From Pedosphaera parvula Ellin514 (GTDB taxonomy: Bacteria > Verrucomicrobiota > Verrucomicrobiia > Limisphaerales > Pedosphaeraceae): DNA of 64,000 bases. The position numbers were made by a program, and so were the translations under genes. This document shows positions 36,595 through 45,279 of the stretch, piece by piece. The notes under the pieces are model-generated. The model had not been told where the DNA came from. It saw only the letters and a list, made by a program, of their open reading frames with translations, and searched no databases. Positions within the stretch are counted from its first letter, which is position 1. Each line of letters starts with the position of its first letter. Location: assembly GCF_000172555.1 (NCBI RefSeq), contig NZ_ABOX02000024.1:1-64000 (forward strand), read 5' to 3'.

Positions 36595-37668
36595 ATGAAA
36601 CAGAACAAATCTTCATTGCTTGCGAAAATAAGTTTCGGTGCAGTGGCAATAGGTGCGTTGAAACTGAGTTCGACCTGCGTTGCCCTCCCTGATCCCAACT
36701 GGGTGGACCATGATCGTGACCGGCCGTTGCCACCAGTGGTGACGCCGGCGGTTCCGAGCACTGAAGAAAAGGTTGGCAAGGCCCCCAGCGATGCAGTGGT
36801 GCTGTTCGATGGCAAGGACAACTCCCAATGGGTCGCGATGGATGGCAGCCCGACGAAGTGGATCGTCAAAGATGGGTATATGGAATGCGTGAAGGGAAGC
36901 GGATACGTTCGAACGCTTCAGAATTTTGGTGACTGCCAATTGCACGTCGAATGGGCCACACCAACGCCTCCACATGGGGAAGGTCAGGGCCGTGGCAACA
37001 GCGGTGTGTTCCTTGGATTGGATCGCTATGAAACGCAGGTGTTGGACTCTTATCAGAGCAAAACGTATGCGGACGGGTCGGCAGGTTCCATCTATGGACA
37101 ATATCCACCGTTGGTGAACGCCAGCCTGCCTCCCGGGAAATGGCAGACCTACGACATTATTTATACCGCGCCTCGATTTGATGCGAGCGGCAAGCTGCTT
37201 TCCCCGACACGCGAAACGGTGTTTCACAATGGAGTGCTCATTCAAAACAACGTGGAGCTGGTTGGCCCCACGGGATGGCTGGATCGAACGCCCTATGTTC
37301 CGCATCCCGAGAAGCAGCCCATTTCGCTGCAGGATCATGGCAACCCGGTGCGCTACCGCAATATCTGGGTGCGTGAATTGGGCAAGCCAGGCAAGAATGA
37401 GTTTACCTTGCCGGAGTCATTGTTGGATGGCTACACCGGCACTTATGATCGTGGCGGGGGCGACAAAATTGAGATCACGAAAGATAATCGTCAGTTGATT
37501 GCAAAACTGGCCGGCACGCGATTCGTGATGTTCGCAGAGTCGCCCACCAAATTTTTTGCCAAGAGCACCGATGTGCAGATTGAATTCAAGCCGGATGCCC
37601 AGGGCAAGGCGCAAGAATTGATCTGGTCAGTCGGAGAAGGAGCCAACGAGGCGAAGAGAATCAAGTAA
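36595..37668 (+). CDS. DUF1080 family secreted protein (3-keto-disaccharide hydrolase type)
   Basis: The 357-residue protein has a signal-like N-terminus and a concanavalin-like DUF1080 domain (about 60-265): VVLFDGKDNSQWVA, WIVKDGYMECVKGSGYVRTLQNFGDCQLHVEWATP, GNSGVFLGLDRYETQVLDSY and the closing PISLQDHGNPVRYRNIWVREL. Members of this family have been described as 3-keto-glycoside hydrolases working with Gfo/Idh-type oxidoreductases, of which one lies at 9570. The last 90 residues form an extra small domain. Function here is by family. Confidence 0.9.
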   Translation: MKQNKSSLLAKISFGAVAIGALKLSSTCVALPDPNWVDHDRDRPLPPVVTPAVPSTEEKVGKAPSDAVVLFDGKDNSQWVAMDGSPTKWIVKDGYMECVKGSGYVRTLQNFGDCQLHVEWATPTPPHGEGQGRGNSGVFLGLDRYETQVLDSYQSKTYADGSAGSIYGQYPPLVNASLPPGKWQTYDIIYTAPRFDASGKLLSPTRETVFHNGVLIQNNVELVGPTGWLDRTPYVPHPEKQPISLQDHGNPVRYRNIWVRELGKPGKNEFTLPESLLDGYTGTYDRGGGDKIEITKDNRQLIAKLAGTRFVMFAESPTKFFAKSTDVQIEFKPDAQGKAQELIWSVGEGANEAKRIK

Positions 37669-37736
37669 ACGAAAAGAGTTTTCTAAGAGCAGAGTGGAAA
37701 TAGATATCCCTGACCCATTACCATAAAAGGCAAAAG

Positions 37737-37764
37737 GCAGAGCCAGGTGTGAGCCAGGCTCTGC
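37737..37764 (-). terminator. Terminator of the EF-G gene (possibly bidirectional)
   Basis: Arms GCAGAGCC (37737-37744) and GGCTCTGC (37757-37764) pair perfectly, extended by GG/CC after one A-A mismatch. On the minus strand the stem is followed by CTTTTGCCTTTT, 16 bp after the EF-G stop; on the plus strand by TTGTTTATTTG. Confidence 0.85.
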
Positions 37765-37779
37765 TTGTTTATTTGTCAG

Positions 37780-39945
37780 TTACGCGGCTTCCTTAAGCAG
37801 CGCGTTCGCCACCGAGTTGGGCACTTGCGCGAAGTGTGATGGGGTCATGCTGTAAGCAGCACGGCCACGGCTCAGGCTGCGAATGGCATTGGCATAGCCC
37901 CACAATTCACTGAGCGGCACTTCGGCATTCACAACAGCACCAGTGACACGGCTCTCCATGCCGAGCACTTTGCTGCGACGACGGTTCAGGTCAGCCAGCA
38001 AGTCGCCCTGATAATCAGCTGGCGTGCTGAGTTCAACCTTCATCACCGGCTCCAACAGCACTGGACCGGCACGTCGTAGAGCGATGCGCAAGGCATCGGC
38101 AGCTGCGAGCCGGAAGGCCAGGTCGTTCGAGTCCTTCACGTGCGCAGCGCCATCCAGGACGCTGACATGGGCATCCACGAGCTGATAGCCCAACACACCG
38201 TTGCGCGTGGCATCTTCAATGCCTTTGCGGACGGACGAGTGGAACTGGCTCGGGATGTTTCCACCCGTAACCCGGTTCTCAATCGTCACGCCATTGCCGC
38301 GCGGAGCCGGTTTCACCGACAAGATGACGCGGGCATACATGCCAACCCCACCATTTTGCTTTTTAAGCAGATGATCTGCTTCGGCTTCCACTGTGATAGT
38401 CTCGCGGTAGGCAATCTCCGGAGCGCCGACCACGGTTTCCACACGCAATTCGGTTCGCAGCCGCTCACGCACGACGTCCAGATGCAGTTCACCCATGCCG
38501 GCGATCAACGTTTGCCCGGTTTCCGGATGCGTAGACACACGGAAAGTCGGATCGTCTTCGCTGAGCATCTGGAGATGCCCGGCGAGGCGTTGCAGGTCGG
38601 TTGAACGCGCCGGTTCGATGGCCATGCTGACGACCGGTTCAGGAAACACAGGCGGCTCCATCAGCAATGGCCGTTCTGCGCTGCACAACGTGTCACCCGT
38701 GGCAAGGCCCCGCAGTCCCGCGACCGCGACGATTTCGCCAGCAAAGGCAACGGCGATTTCTTCACGCCGGTCTGCATGCACGCGCACCAGTCGGCCAATG
38801 CGGTCTTCCCTGTGAGTGCGCGGGTTGAGCACACGATCGCCTTTGCGCAGAGTACCCGAGTACAGGCGCACCATGACGAGCCGACCCGTGGTGGGATCGG
38901 TCACGATCTTAAACGCCAAAGCAGCGAGCTGAGCAGCATCCTCAGCTGACACCATCACCGGTTCTTCTCCATCCAGTGCATGCGTTTCCACTGCGGGGAG
39001 GTCTGCCGGACTGGGCAGAAAATCCACGATGGCATCAAGCAACGGTTGGATGCCGACGAATTTGTACGCGCTGCCGCCAATCACCGGCACGAACCGGTTG
39101 GCAATGGTCGCGCGACGCACGGCGGCTTTCAACAACGTGGGCGGCACCGGTTTGTTTTCCAGCCAAAACGCGGCGACTTCGTCATCGCATTCCGCAATGC
39201 GGGAGACGAGTTCAGCGCGTTGACCGGCCACCAAGGCGAGAGCTTCAGGCGGCACGTCCTCGACAGTATAGCCACCCGCACGCCCTTCACGGAACAGGAC
39301 AGCGACTTCGTTGATGATGTCCAATTGTCCGACGAGTTGATCTTCACTGCCGAGTGGCCAGAGCACAGGCCATGCGTTGGCGCCGAGCTTTTGATTCAGT
39401 TCGGCGACCACATGGGCAAAATCCGCTCCGACGCGATCCATCTTGTTAATGAACGCAATGCGCGGGACGCGGTATTTGTCAGCCTGACGCCAGACGGTTT
39501 CGCTTTGGGGTTGAACACCCTCAACGCCGCTGAACACCGTGACGGCACCATCGAGCACGCGCAGGGAACGTTCGACTTCAGCCGTGAAATCGACGTGGCC
39601 GGGAGTATCGATGATGTTGAGTCGATGCGCCTGACCCGCAGCAAGCTTAGTGATGCCAAGGGCGGATTCATCGCGTGGCGTCCAGGTGCACGAGACCGCG
39701 GCGGCAAAGATGGTGATACCTTTGCTTTGCTCAATGGGGTTAAAGTCCGTGGTCGTGGTGCCATCATGGACTTCCCCGGCACGATGAATAGCGCCAGTAT
39801 AGAGCAACACGCGTTCTGTGAGCGTGGTCTTGCCGGCGTCGATGTGCGCCGCGATGCCGATGTTGCGGAGACGCGTGATCGGAAACTCGCGATGGACGAG
39901 GTTTTGGTTGTTGTTCATGTGTACACGTGTGTTGTTGTTATTCAT
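37780..39945 (-). CDS. fusA: Elongation factor G
   Basis: The 721-residue translational GTPase catalyses translocation on the ribosome. G1 AHIDAGKTTLTE, G3 DTPGHVDFT and G4 NKMDRVGADF are intact, followed by domains II-V (LVMVRLYSGTLRKGD, AGMGELHLDVV). Switch I reads TDFNPIEQSKGITIFAAAVSC, differing from the usual TDWMEQERERGITI. The N-terminus is asparagine-rich with a second ATG at 39918; AGGAG 9 nt before 39945 supports the first start. No rps or tuf genes are nearby, so this may be a paralogue of the str-operon copy. Its 190-nt leader carries two hairpins. Confidence 0.93.
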   Translation of the reverse strand: MNNNNTRVHMNNNQNLVHREFPITRLRNIGIAAHIDAGKTTLTERVLLYTGAIHRAGEVHDGTTTTDFNPIEQSKGITIFAAAVSCTWTPRDESALGITKLAAGQAHRLNIIDTPGHVDFTAEVERSLRVLDGAVTVFSGVEGVQPQSETVWRQADKYRVPRIAFINKMDRVGADFAHVVAELNQKLGANAWPVLWPLGSEDQLVGQLDIINEVAVLFREGRAGGYTVEDVPPEALALVAGQRAELVSRIAECDDEVAAFWLENKPVPPTLLKAAVRRATIANRFVPVIGGSAYKFVGIQPLLDAIVDFLPSPADLPAVETHALDGEEPVMVSAEDAAQLAALAFKIVTDPTTGRLVMVRLYSGTLRKGDRVLNPRTHREDRIGRLVRVHADRREEIAVAFAGEIVAVAGLRGLATGDTLCSAERPLLMEPPVFPEPVVSMAIEPARSTDLQRLAGHLQMLSEDDPTFRVSTHPETGQTLIAGMGELHLDVVRERLRTELRVETVVGAPEIAYRETITVEAEADHLLKKQNGGVGMYARVILSVKPAPRGNGVTIENRVTGGNIPSQFHSSVRKGIEDATRNGVLGYQLVDAHVSVLDGAAHVKDSNDLAFRLAAADALRIALRRAGPVLLEPVMKVELSTPADYQGDLLADLNRRRSKVLGMESRVTGAVVNAEVPLSELWGYANAIRSLSRGRAAYSMTPSHFAQVPNSVANALLKEAA

Positions 39946-40005
39946 ATGGTTTTACTCCTGTACAGTTTTCCCCTGTGATCCGGTCCGGGATGGATGGAAA
40001 ACAAA

Positions 40006-40030
40006 AGCCCTGACGAGTTGCGTCAGGGCT
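40006..40030 (-). terminator. Leader hairpin A of the EF-G transcript, intrinsic-terminator form
   Basis: On the minus strand AGCCCTGACG pairs with CGTCAGGGCT over 10 bp around a 5-nt loop and is followed by TTTTGTTTT. It lies 60 nt before the EF-G start and downstream of a candidate promoter, so it could attenuate transcription. Confidence 0.8.
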
Positions 40031-40082
40031 GGGGAAAATTTAGTGTGAGAAACGTGGGTCGCTTACAGCAAAAAGTTCCCAG

Positions 40083-40101
40083 GCCCTGATGCGCTCAGGG
40101 C
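40083..40101 (-). promoter_or_regulatory. Leader hairpin B upstream of hairpin A
   Basis: GCCCTGA pairs with TCAGGGC around a 5-nt loop. The arms are the same sequence as the core of hairpin A, so B's 3' arm could instead pair with A's 5' arm and prevent terminator A from forming. Confidence 0.65.
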
Positions 40102-40143
40102 TGACTGAACTGTTTTGATGATGCGAACCAACATTCTGATTAA

Positions 40144-40172
40144 GTTGTAAGCTGAAACAGGGTTAAAGTCAA
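40144..40172 (-). promoter_or_regulatory. Candidate sigma-70 promoter for EF-G
   Basis: On the minus strand TTGACT (40172-40167) and TACAAC (40149-40144) are separated by exactly 17 bp. Transcription would start near 40137, giving a leader of about 190 nt that includes both hairpins. Confidence 0.55.
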
Positions 40173-40224
40173 TTTCCCAGGTTTTATCGCCGTCAAGATT
40201 CCAAAGGTGAATCCAGCTGTGAGT

Positions 40225-42225
40225 CTACAAAGGGCGCGTGACGGTGAGAGTTGCTGTTTTACTGGGAGTGCTACCGTAAGCGTTGTTTATGAGCACGGAG
40301 TAAGCTCCTGAATCAGTGGGAATGGCATTGCTTTTGGTGTAGGAGCTGGTGGTGGCGCCGTTTATTGGGGTATTAGAAAATCGCCACTGGTACAAGAGCG
40401 GATGTGACCCGGAGGCGACCACGACCAGGCTGGCGTTGCTCCCGGTCGGAAGCGTTTGACCTGGCGGTTGAATCAGGATGGTTGGCGCTGACACCGGGCC
40501 GGAAGTAGTGGCGCTGGCCTGATTGGAATCAAGCGAAACGCCTAAAGAATTTATGGTGCGAACTACATGGTAATAGGTTGTATTGGCGAGGAGATTGGTG
40601 TCCGTGTAAGAGGTGAGATTCCTGGGCAAGATGGCGACGTTGGTGTAAGGACCGCCTTTAATGAAGCTGCGGGCCACGACAATGCCGGCGTGATTGGTGG
40701 TGGCAATGTTCCAATTCAACAGGATTTGAGAAGGGGAGAGAGCTTGAGCAGTCACGTTGGCAGGGGCGGTCGGGCCGGATCTGGCGGAGGCAAAGACCAA
40801 TTTGAGTCCATCCGCGATGGCGACGGCATTCGATTCGGAAAAGTTATCCATGATGCGAATGTAAGCACCGCCTCTGGGGGCAAACGCGAATCGACCAAGG
40901 AGTGTCCAATTACCGGAGTTGGTTTGTTGATTGGCAAAAACGACAGTCTTTCCACTGGCGGAGTTGATCTCGAAAGGAACGCTGGCCGAAGCATCAGAGC
41001 GATAGACATGCCACTGGTAAACATCGTAGTCGCCACTCGTGAGGATGTTGGGTGTGAACTGCACATATTGCGAGCCGCTGCCCCGGGTAATGGTCAGGTA
41101 GTTTGTGCCGAAGGAATTCGTGTCACTCCCGGTCGCGCCGAAGAAGTTGCCGTTGTAGAAAGTCCGCACAGGAGTCCAGGCACCAGTCACTGATGCATTG
41201 GGATCGTCGATGACGATGTTGTTTACAATATTGGAAAAGTCGCCGCTGGTGCTGGCCTTGATGTTGGCCCATTGTGCGGCGCCATGGAGGTCGGAACGAA
41301 AGAAATTTGCGCCCTTATAGCCACCGACAGTTTGAGGGTTGGGGTCGGCAGTGAGATAATCGATGAACTCCATGACATCCTTATCCGGATGCGGGCTATG
41401 GTGGAGAGAGCCATAAACATCCTGGATGGGAACTATGGGTTTGATGGCATTGGTCCAATAGATGGTCTGGCCATTGATGACACTGCTGGAATCGAGAAGG
41501 GAGTTCTGCCAGTTATACCAGTTCACGTCTGTCCAATTGATCGCGGCGCTGACGGATTTGCGCAAGTTGGAGGAACTGAGGTGATAAATTTGAGGCATGA
41601 CATTATCGCACCAGTAGCCGAATTCCTTGAAGGGAAAAGTATTGTGGAAACCGATGATGGGAAAGGGCGAGTGGGAGAGAAACTTGTTGGGCCAATGCGC
41701 GCGGACGGTGGAGCAGAGTTGCCAGGCTTTGGCCGGACCATTGGCGCCGATCCAGGGTTGATTACTTTGCCATTCGGCTTCGGCATCGAAAACAAAACCG
41801 TCGGCGCCCTGGTTGAAAACATAATCGGCAATGGCAATTTCACCGACGATATTGGAGCCGTAGGAACGGTTGTAGCCAAAGATCAGCATTCCTTCCTGAT
41901 GGGCGATGTTGCAAAGGCTTCTGTTGAATTGGGGGAAGTCGTAGCCGCCGTTGAACAGCTGGTCGTTGCTGGCGGCTTTGACGATGATGTAACGGATGCC
42001 CTGGCTTTTGAAATACTTCATGAGGCTGACCTCATTGGTAACGGCTGAAACGCTGCCACCGAGCATGTTCGTGTTGGAGCTCATGTAATAAATCCACTCG
42101 CCCTTGCCGAGGTTGGCCGGATCAATGCCGCCGTCACGAATCACTGCGAAGGCAAGTTGATGCAGGCAAAGGATGGCCAGCGTGAGAATGGTTGCGAGGA
42201 AGGAGGATCTGTTCCAGTTGGTCAT
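40225..42225 (-). CDS. Secreted protein with barrel-like domain, golvesin-like domain, Fn3 and Ig-like domains
   Basis: The 666-residue protein has a signal peptide (SSFLATILTLAILCLHQLAFA). The N-terminal 300 residues look like a glycosidase-type barrel (GADGFVFDAEAEWQ, YWCDNVMPQIYHLS), family not recognised. A golvesin/xly-like beta domain follows at about 335-470 (GSQYVQFTPNILTSGDYDVYQWHVYRSD, IADGLKLVF). A fibronectin type III domain (about 480-570) and an Ig-like domain (about 575-665: GSHPLLYQWRFSNTPINGAT) close it. The ATG at 42225 was preferred because it begins the signal peptide. It is upstream of EF-G on the same strand but separated by 279 bp with its own promoter signals. Confidence 0.72.
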   Translation of the reverse strand: MTNWNRSSFLATILTLAILCLHQLAFAVIRDGGIDPANLGKGEWIYYMSSNTNMLGGSVSAVTNEVSLMKYFKSQGIRYIIVKAASNDQLFNGGYDFPQFNRSLCNIAHQEGMLIFGYNRSYGSNIVGEIAIADYVFNQGADGFVFDAEAEWQSNQPWIGANGPAKAWQLCSTVRAHWPNKFLSHSPFPIIGFHNTFPFKEFGYWCDNVMPQIYHLSSSNLRKSVSAAINWTDVNWYNWQNSLLDSSSVINGQTIYWTNAIKPIVPIQDVYGSLHHSPHPDKDVMEFIDYLTADPNPQTVGGYKGANFFRSDLHGAAQWANIKASTSGDFSNIVNNIVIDDPNASVTGAWTPVRTFYNGNFFGATGSDTNSFGTNYLTITRGSGSQYVQFTPNILTSGDYDVYQWHVYRSDASASVPFEINSASGKTVVFANQQTNSGNWTLLGRFAFAPRGGAYIRIMDNFSESNAVAIADGLKLVFASARSGPTAPANVTAQALSPSQILLNWNIATTNHAGIVVARSFIKGGPYTNVAILPRNLTSYTDTNLLANTTYYHVVRTINSLGVSLDSNQASATTSGPVSAPTILIQPPGQTLPTGSNASLVVVASGSHPLLYQWRFSNTPINGATTSSYTKSNAIPTDSGAYSVLINNAYGSTPSKTATLTVTRPL

Positions 42226-42531
42226 AAAAAGCGTCAGGCAATAACTCCTAAAGCGCTGGCAAGGCGCGACTCCCATGGCGGAACGCTCCACAGACAACCA
42301 CTGCCGCCAGAGGTCTGAGTGGACGCAACCTCCCACGGCATAATTTTAATGAGGTGCACGGACGTTCTACGAGCCATACCTTGGAGAATGTCGAGGAACA
42401 ATCCATTTGTCTATTACCAAAACATGTAGCGAAACGGGCCGTTTTGGACAGAGGGTTTGGATCGGCGCCAGTCAGGTGGGATGAGTTTCGTGATGTAAAA
42501 CGACTTTAAAGAAATCAAGAGTCCGTTTAGC
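42226..42531. other. Intergenic region between divergent genes, nothing distinctive
   Basis: I see no gene, repeat or clear promoter here. Confidence 0.5.
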
Positions 42532-44142
42532 ATGGTGGACAAGATGGTGTTGCTCCCGATAGTTGATCGCGAATTGCGCGTGGCGGCGCGGAGGCCGGGC
42601 ACGTACTGGATGCGGTGTGTGGCCGCAACCGTGGTGTTGGTGGTGTTCCTGGTGGTGTTGGCGAATGGGAATGTGGCCTTGCGGCAAATGGGACCTCAAT
42701 TATTGAATGCCATGGGAGTGCTGGCATTGGGATTCAGCATGTTGGCCGGGGTGTTTTTAACAGCAGATTGCCTGGCGGAGGAGAAGCGTGATGGGACGAT
42801 GGGGTTGCTGTTTCTTACCGATCTCAAAGGATACGATGTGGTTTTGGGGAAGTTGGTTGCGAGTTCATTGCATTCCTTCTTCGGCTTGCTGGCAGTTTTT
42901 CCGATTCTGGGCTTGTCATTATTGATGGGAGGAGTGACGGGTGGTGAGTTTGCGCGATTGCTGCTGGTGTTTGGGGTGACATTGTTTTTCTCATTGAATG
43001 TTGGGATGTTCGTTTCGGCCATCTGCCGGGAAGCGCGGCAGGCATTCCTGGCTACCTTGCTGATTATTCTGACGCTATCCGGTGTGCTACCGACCCTTTA
43101 CTGGCTGGTCACGCTGCTCGGGGTCGGAGCTGCCTTCGATCCTCCATTCTGGCCCAGTGCTCCGGTGGCGTATCACAGAGCGTTCGATTCCAGCTATCAG
43201 TTGATCAGCGGCCCCCAGCGATATTGGATGGCAGTGGGCACCATAGCTGCGATGGGAGTTGCCTGTATGATAGTGGCGAGTTTGTTATTGCCTCGAACCT
43301 GGCAGCAGGAGAAGACGCCAAGGGCAATGAAGAATGCCAGCGATGGAACCTTATCCGGGCTCCCAAGGAAACCGGGCGAGCCGATTGTCCTCGGCAATCC
43401 GATGTTCTGGCTGGGTGTGCGTGATCCCAAGGTGCGACGGCAGGCACTGAGAGTGCTGGTATTCATGGTGCCGGTAGCACTTTTCTTTTGGGTGGCTGCG
43501 ATAGGTTCCAGCCATTTCCGCGAAGCATTTACTGCCTGCATTTTTACAGCCTATGCGACGCATGTGGTTCTCAAGTTTCTTATTGCGACGGAAGCAAGCC
43601 GGCGAATGAATGAGGACCGGCGTAGCGGGGCCCTGGAGTTGCTGTTGGTAACAAAGATGGAGGTGGCGGAGATATTAAAGGGCCAAAGGCAGGCGCTGTG
43701 GCAAGTCTTCCGGCCGGCGTTGCTGGTGCTGGCGGTGGGGAACGTGGGGCTGATTTTGACCACGCTCACCTTTTCGAGGCACCTCCAGATGCGAACGGAC
43801 GAGTTAAAGATTTTTTTCGTAATGTTTGCCGGCGGTTTGGTCGTGTTGTTCCTGGATTTCTTCGCCATAAGCACGGTGGGAATGTGGAGAGGGTTGAATG
43901 CAAGGAAGCATCATCAAGCTGTGCTGGGGACTATTGGACAGATTTTACTGACGCCCTGGCTCATGATTTTCTTCATGGTTTTTATACAGCAGGGATTCAG
44001 GACGGCCGGTGGAGTGGTGATCGCGGTGCTGGTCTGGCTGTCTGTGGGGGCGGTGGTGGGTGTGTTCAGCGCCGTGGGCGCAAGGAACAAATTGGAGCAG
44101 CATCTGCGATCCGTGGCAGCGGGCGAGACAGGAAAAACCTAG
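42532..44142 (+). CDS. ABC-2 type transporter permease
   Basis: The 536-residue protein has about 11-12 transmembrane helices and the ABC-2 pattern of a cytoplasmic amphipathic start (PIVDRELRVAARRPGTYWMR) and the EEKRDGTMGLLFLTDLKGYDVVLGKL loop. The loop motif is repeated in the second half as NEDRRSGALELLLVTKMEVAEILKGQ, so it is an internally duplicated permease. No ATPase gene is adjacent, so its partner must be elsewhere. The start may be 42532 or 42544. Confidence 0.8.
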   Translation: MVDKMVLLPIVDRELRVAARRPGTYWMRCVAATVVLVVFLVVLANGNVALRQMGPQLLNAMGVLALGFSMLAGVFLTADCLAEEKRDGTMGLLFLTDLKGYDVVLGKLVASSLHSFFGLLAVFPILGLSLLMGGVTGGEFARLLLVFGVTLFFSLNVGMFVSAICREARQAFLATLLIILTLSGVLPTLYWLVTLLGVGAAFDPPFWPSAPVAYHRAFDSSYQLISGPQRYWMAVGTIAAMGVACMIVASLLLPRTWQQEKTPRAMKNASDGTLSGLPRKPGEPIVLGNPMFWLGVRDPKVRRQALRVLVFMVPVALFFWVAAIGSSHFREAFTACIFTAYATHVVLKFLIATEASRRMNEDRRSGALELLLVTKMEVAEILKGQRQALWQVFRPALLVLAVGNVGLILTTLTFSRHLQMRTDELKIFFVMFAGGLVVLFLDFFAISTVGMWRGLNARKHHQAVLGTIGQILLTPWLMIFFMVFIQQGFRTAGGVVIAVLVWLSVGAVVGVFSAVGARNKLEQHLRSVAAGETGKT

Positions 44143-44212
44143 TGATGTTGAATGATCGAGGCAATGAACACAGTCGAGCGATGGATTTGCAGAGGTGAAA
44201 CTTCCCAGTGAA

Positions 44213-45115
44213 TCAGTCGTTCCAGAGTTTGCCGGCGCTGTTCCATTCAAAGAGTAACTCGCGAAAACGTTGGACCGGAGGCGAGTCTTCGTCCTCCTGC
44301 CAGACCAATACCAACGGGACGCATTGAACGGGTTTTAGCAGAATGAAGCGGACGGCAGGACTGGGGGCAGCGACCGATTCGGTCACCACACCGATTCCAG
44401 CGCAGGCTTCCACGTAACTCATCACGGTGCCGATAAGGCTGGGCGTATGAGCGAGGCGGGGCGTGACGCCAGCACGACGGCATCCGGCAATTACGGCATC
44501 ATGCAGGCCCATGCCTTCGCGGCGGGCGAGGACAATCAGGGGTTCGCGCGCGAGCGCAGTCCAGGGGACGTAGCGGCGTTTCGCGAATGGGTGGGCCACC
44601 GGCACCACAATGCCGAGTCTTTCCTGCTTTAAGACGACGGTGCGCAAACCCAGGGCTTCATTCGTAAGCACTGGACGGGTGATGGCAGCGGAGAGGCGAC
44701 CTTTGGCAACCATTTCCCAAACACGTTGCGGGGTGCGTTCCTCCAGGTGGATGGTTACGAGGGGAAAGCGTTTGCGATATTCGCGGAGCAAGCGGCCGAG
44801 GAAAGGTTGTGTCGGCGGACCGATGTAGCCCAGGCGAAGTTCGCCTTCTTCTCCGGCAGCGGTGCGACGAACGCGGCGAAGGGATTCTTCGAAGTGTTCC
44901 AGCAGCATGGTTGTTTCGCGAAGCAGGACGGAGCCGGCCGGAGTGAGGCGCACATGATGGCGGGAACGTTCGAAGACATTAGCGCCGAGGATGGCTTCCA
45001 ACTGTTTGATGGCGCGACTTAATGCCGGTTGAGCGATGTGCAACCGGCGGGCGGCGCGAGAAAAGCTCAATTCCTCGGCCACGGCTTGAAAATATCGAAG
45101 ATGCCGCAGTTCCAT
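44213..45115 (-). CDS. LysR family transcriptional regulator
   Basis: The 300-residue protein starts MELRHLRYFQAVAEELSFSRAARRLHIAQPALSRAIKQLE, the standard LysR winged helix-turn-helix. The effector-binding domain follows (LRLGYIGPPTQPFLGRLLREYRKRFPLVTIHLEE). It is divergent from an ABC uptake operon with a GGTGAT-N11-ATCACC box directly upstream of its own start, so it probably controls that operon and itself. The effector is unknown. Confidence 0.93.
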   Translation of the reverse strand: MELRHLRYFQAVAEELSFSRAARRLHIAQPALSRAIKQLEAILGANVFERSRHHVRLTPAGSVLLRETTMLLEHFEESLRRVRRTAAGEEGELRLGYIGPPTQPFLGRLLREYRKRFPLVTIHLEERTPQRVWEMVAKGRLSAAITRPVLTNEALGLRTVVLKQERLGIVVPVAHPFAKRRYVPWTALAREPLIVLARREGMGLHDAVIAGCRRAGVTPRLAHTPSLIGTVMSYVEACAGIGVVTESVAAPSPAVRFILLKPVQCVPLVLVWQEDEDSPPVQRFRELLFEWNSAGKLWND

Positions 45116-45124
45116 GCGATAGTT

Positions 45125-45147
45125 GGTGATAACAACACGGCATCACC
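45125..45147. promoter_or_regulatory. LysR-type operator, GGTGAT-N11-ATCACC
   Basis: A perfect 6-bp inverted repeat with an 11-bp spacer, the classic T-N11-A LysR box, begins 9 bp upstream of the regulator start in the divergent region. Confidence 0.75.
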
Positions 45148-45179
45148 CTGATATCAAGGCTTTATTTCCGTTACAAGGC

Positions 45180-45191
45180 TTACCGAGGTAA
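45180..45191. promoter_or_regulatory. Second palindrome in the divergent LysR/ABC region
   Basis: TTACCGAGGTAA is a 5-bp inverted repeat around a GA centre, 89 bp before the binding-protein gene. It may be an activation site or part of the ABC promoter. Confidence 0.45.
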
Positions 45192-45279
45192 TAATGGGAT
45201 AGCTGGCACTGAAAAGTAAATCGATGGTTCGGGAGAGCATTTTGTCCAGCGGCTCAGGCAGAGCAACTGAAAGAAACGA

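Noticed and set aside
38980-39978. Long plus-strand open frame opposite the EF-G gene
   Set aside because: It mirrors the conserved EF-G sequence, has no domain or ribosome site, and is a codon-bias shadow.
41272-42048. Long plus-strand open frame opposite the golvesin/Ig protein gene
   Set aside because: Antisense shadow of a well-supported secreted protein; low-complexity Gly/Val/Ile composition and no recognisable domain.
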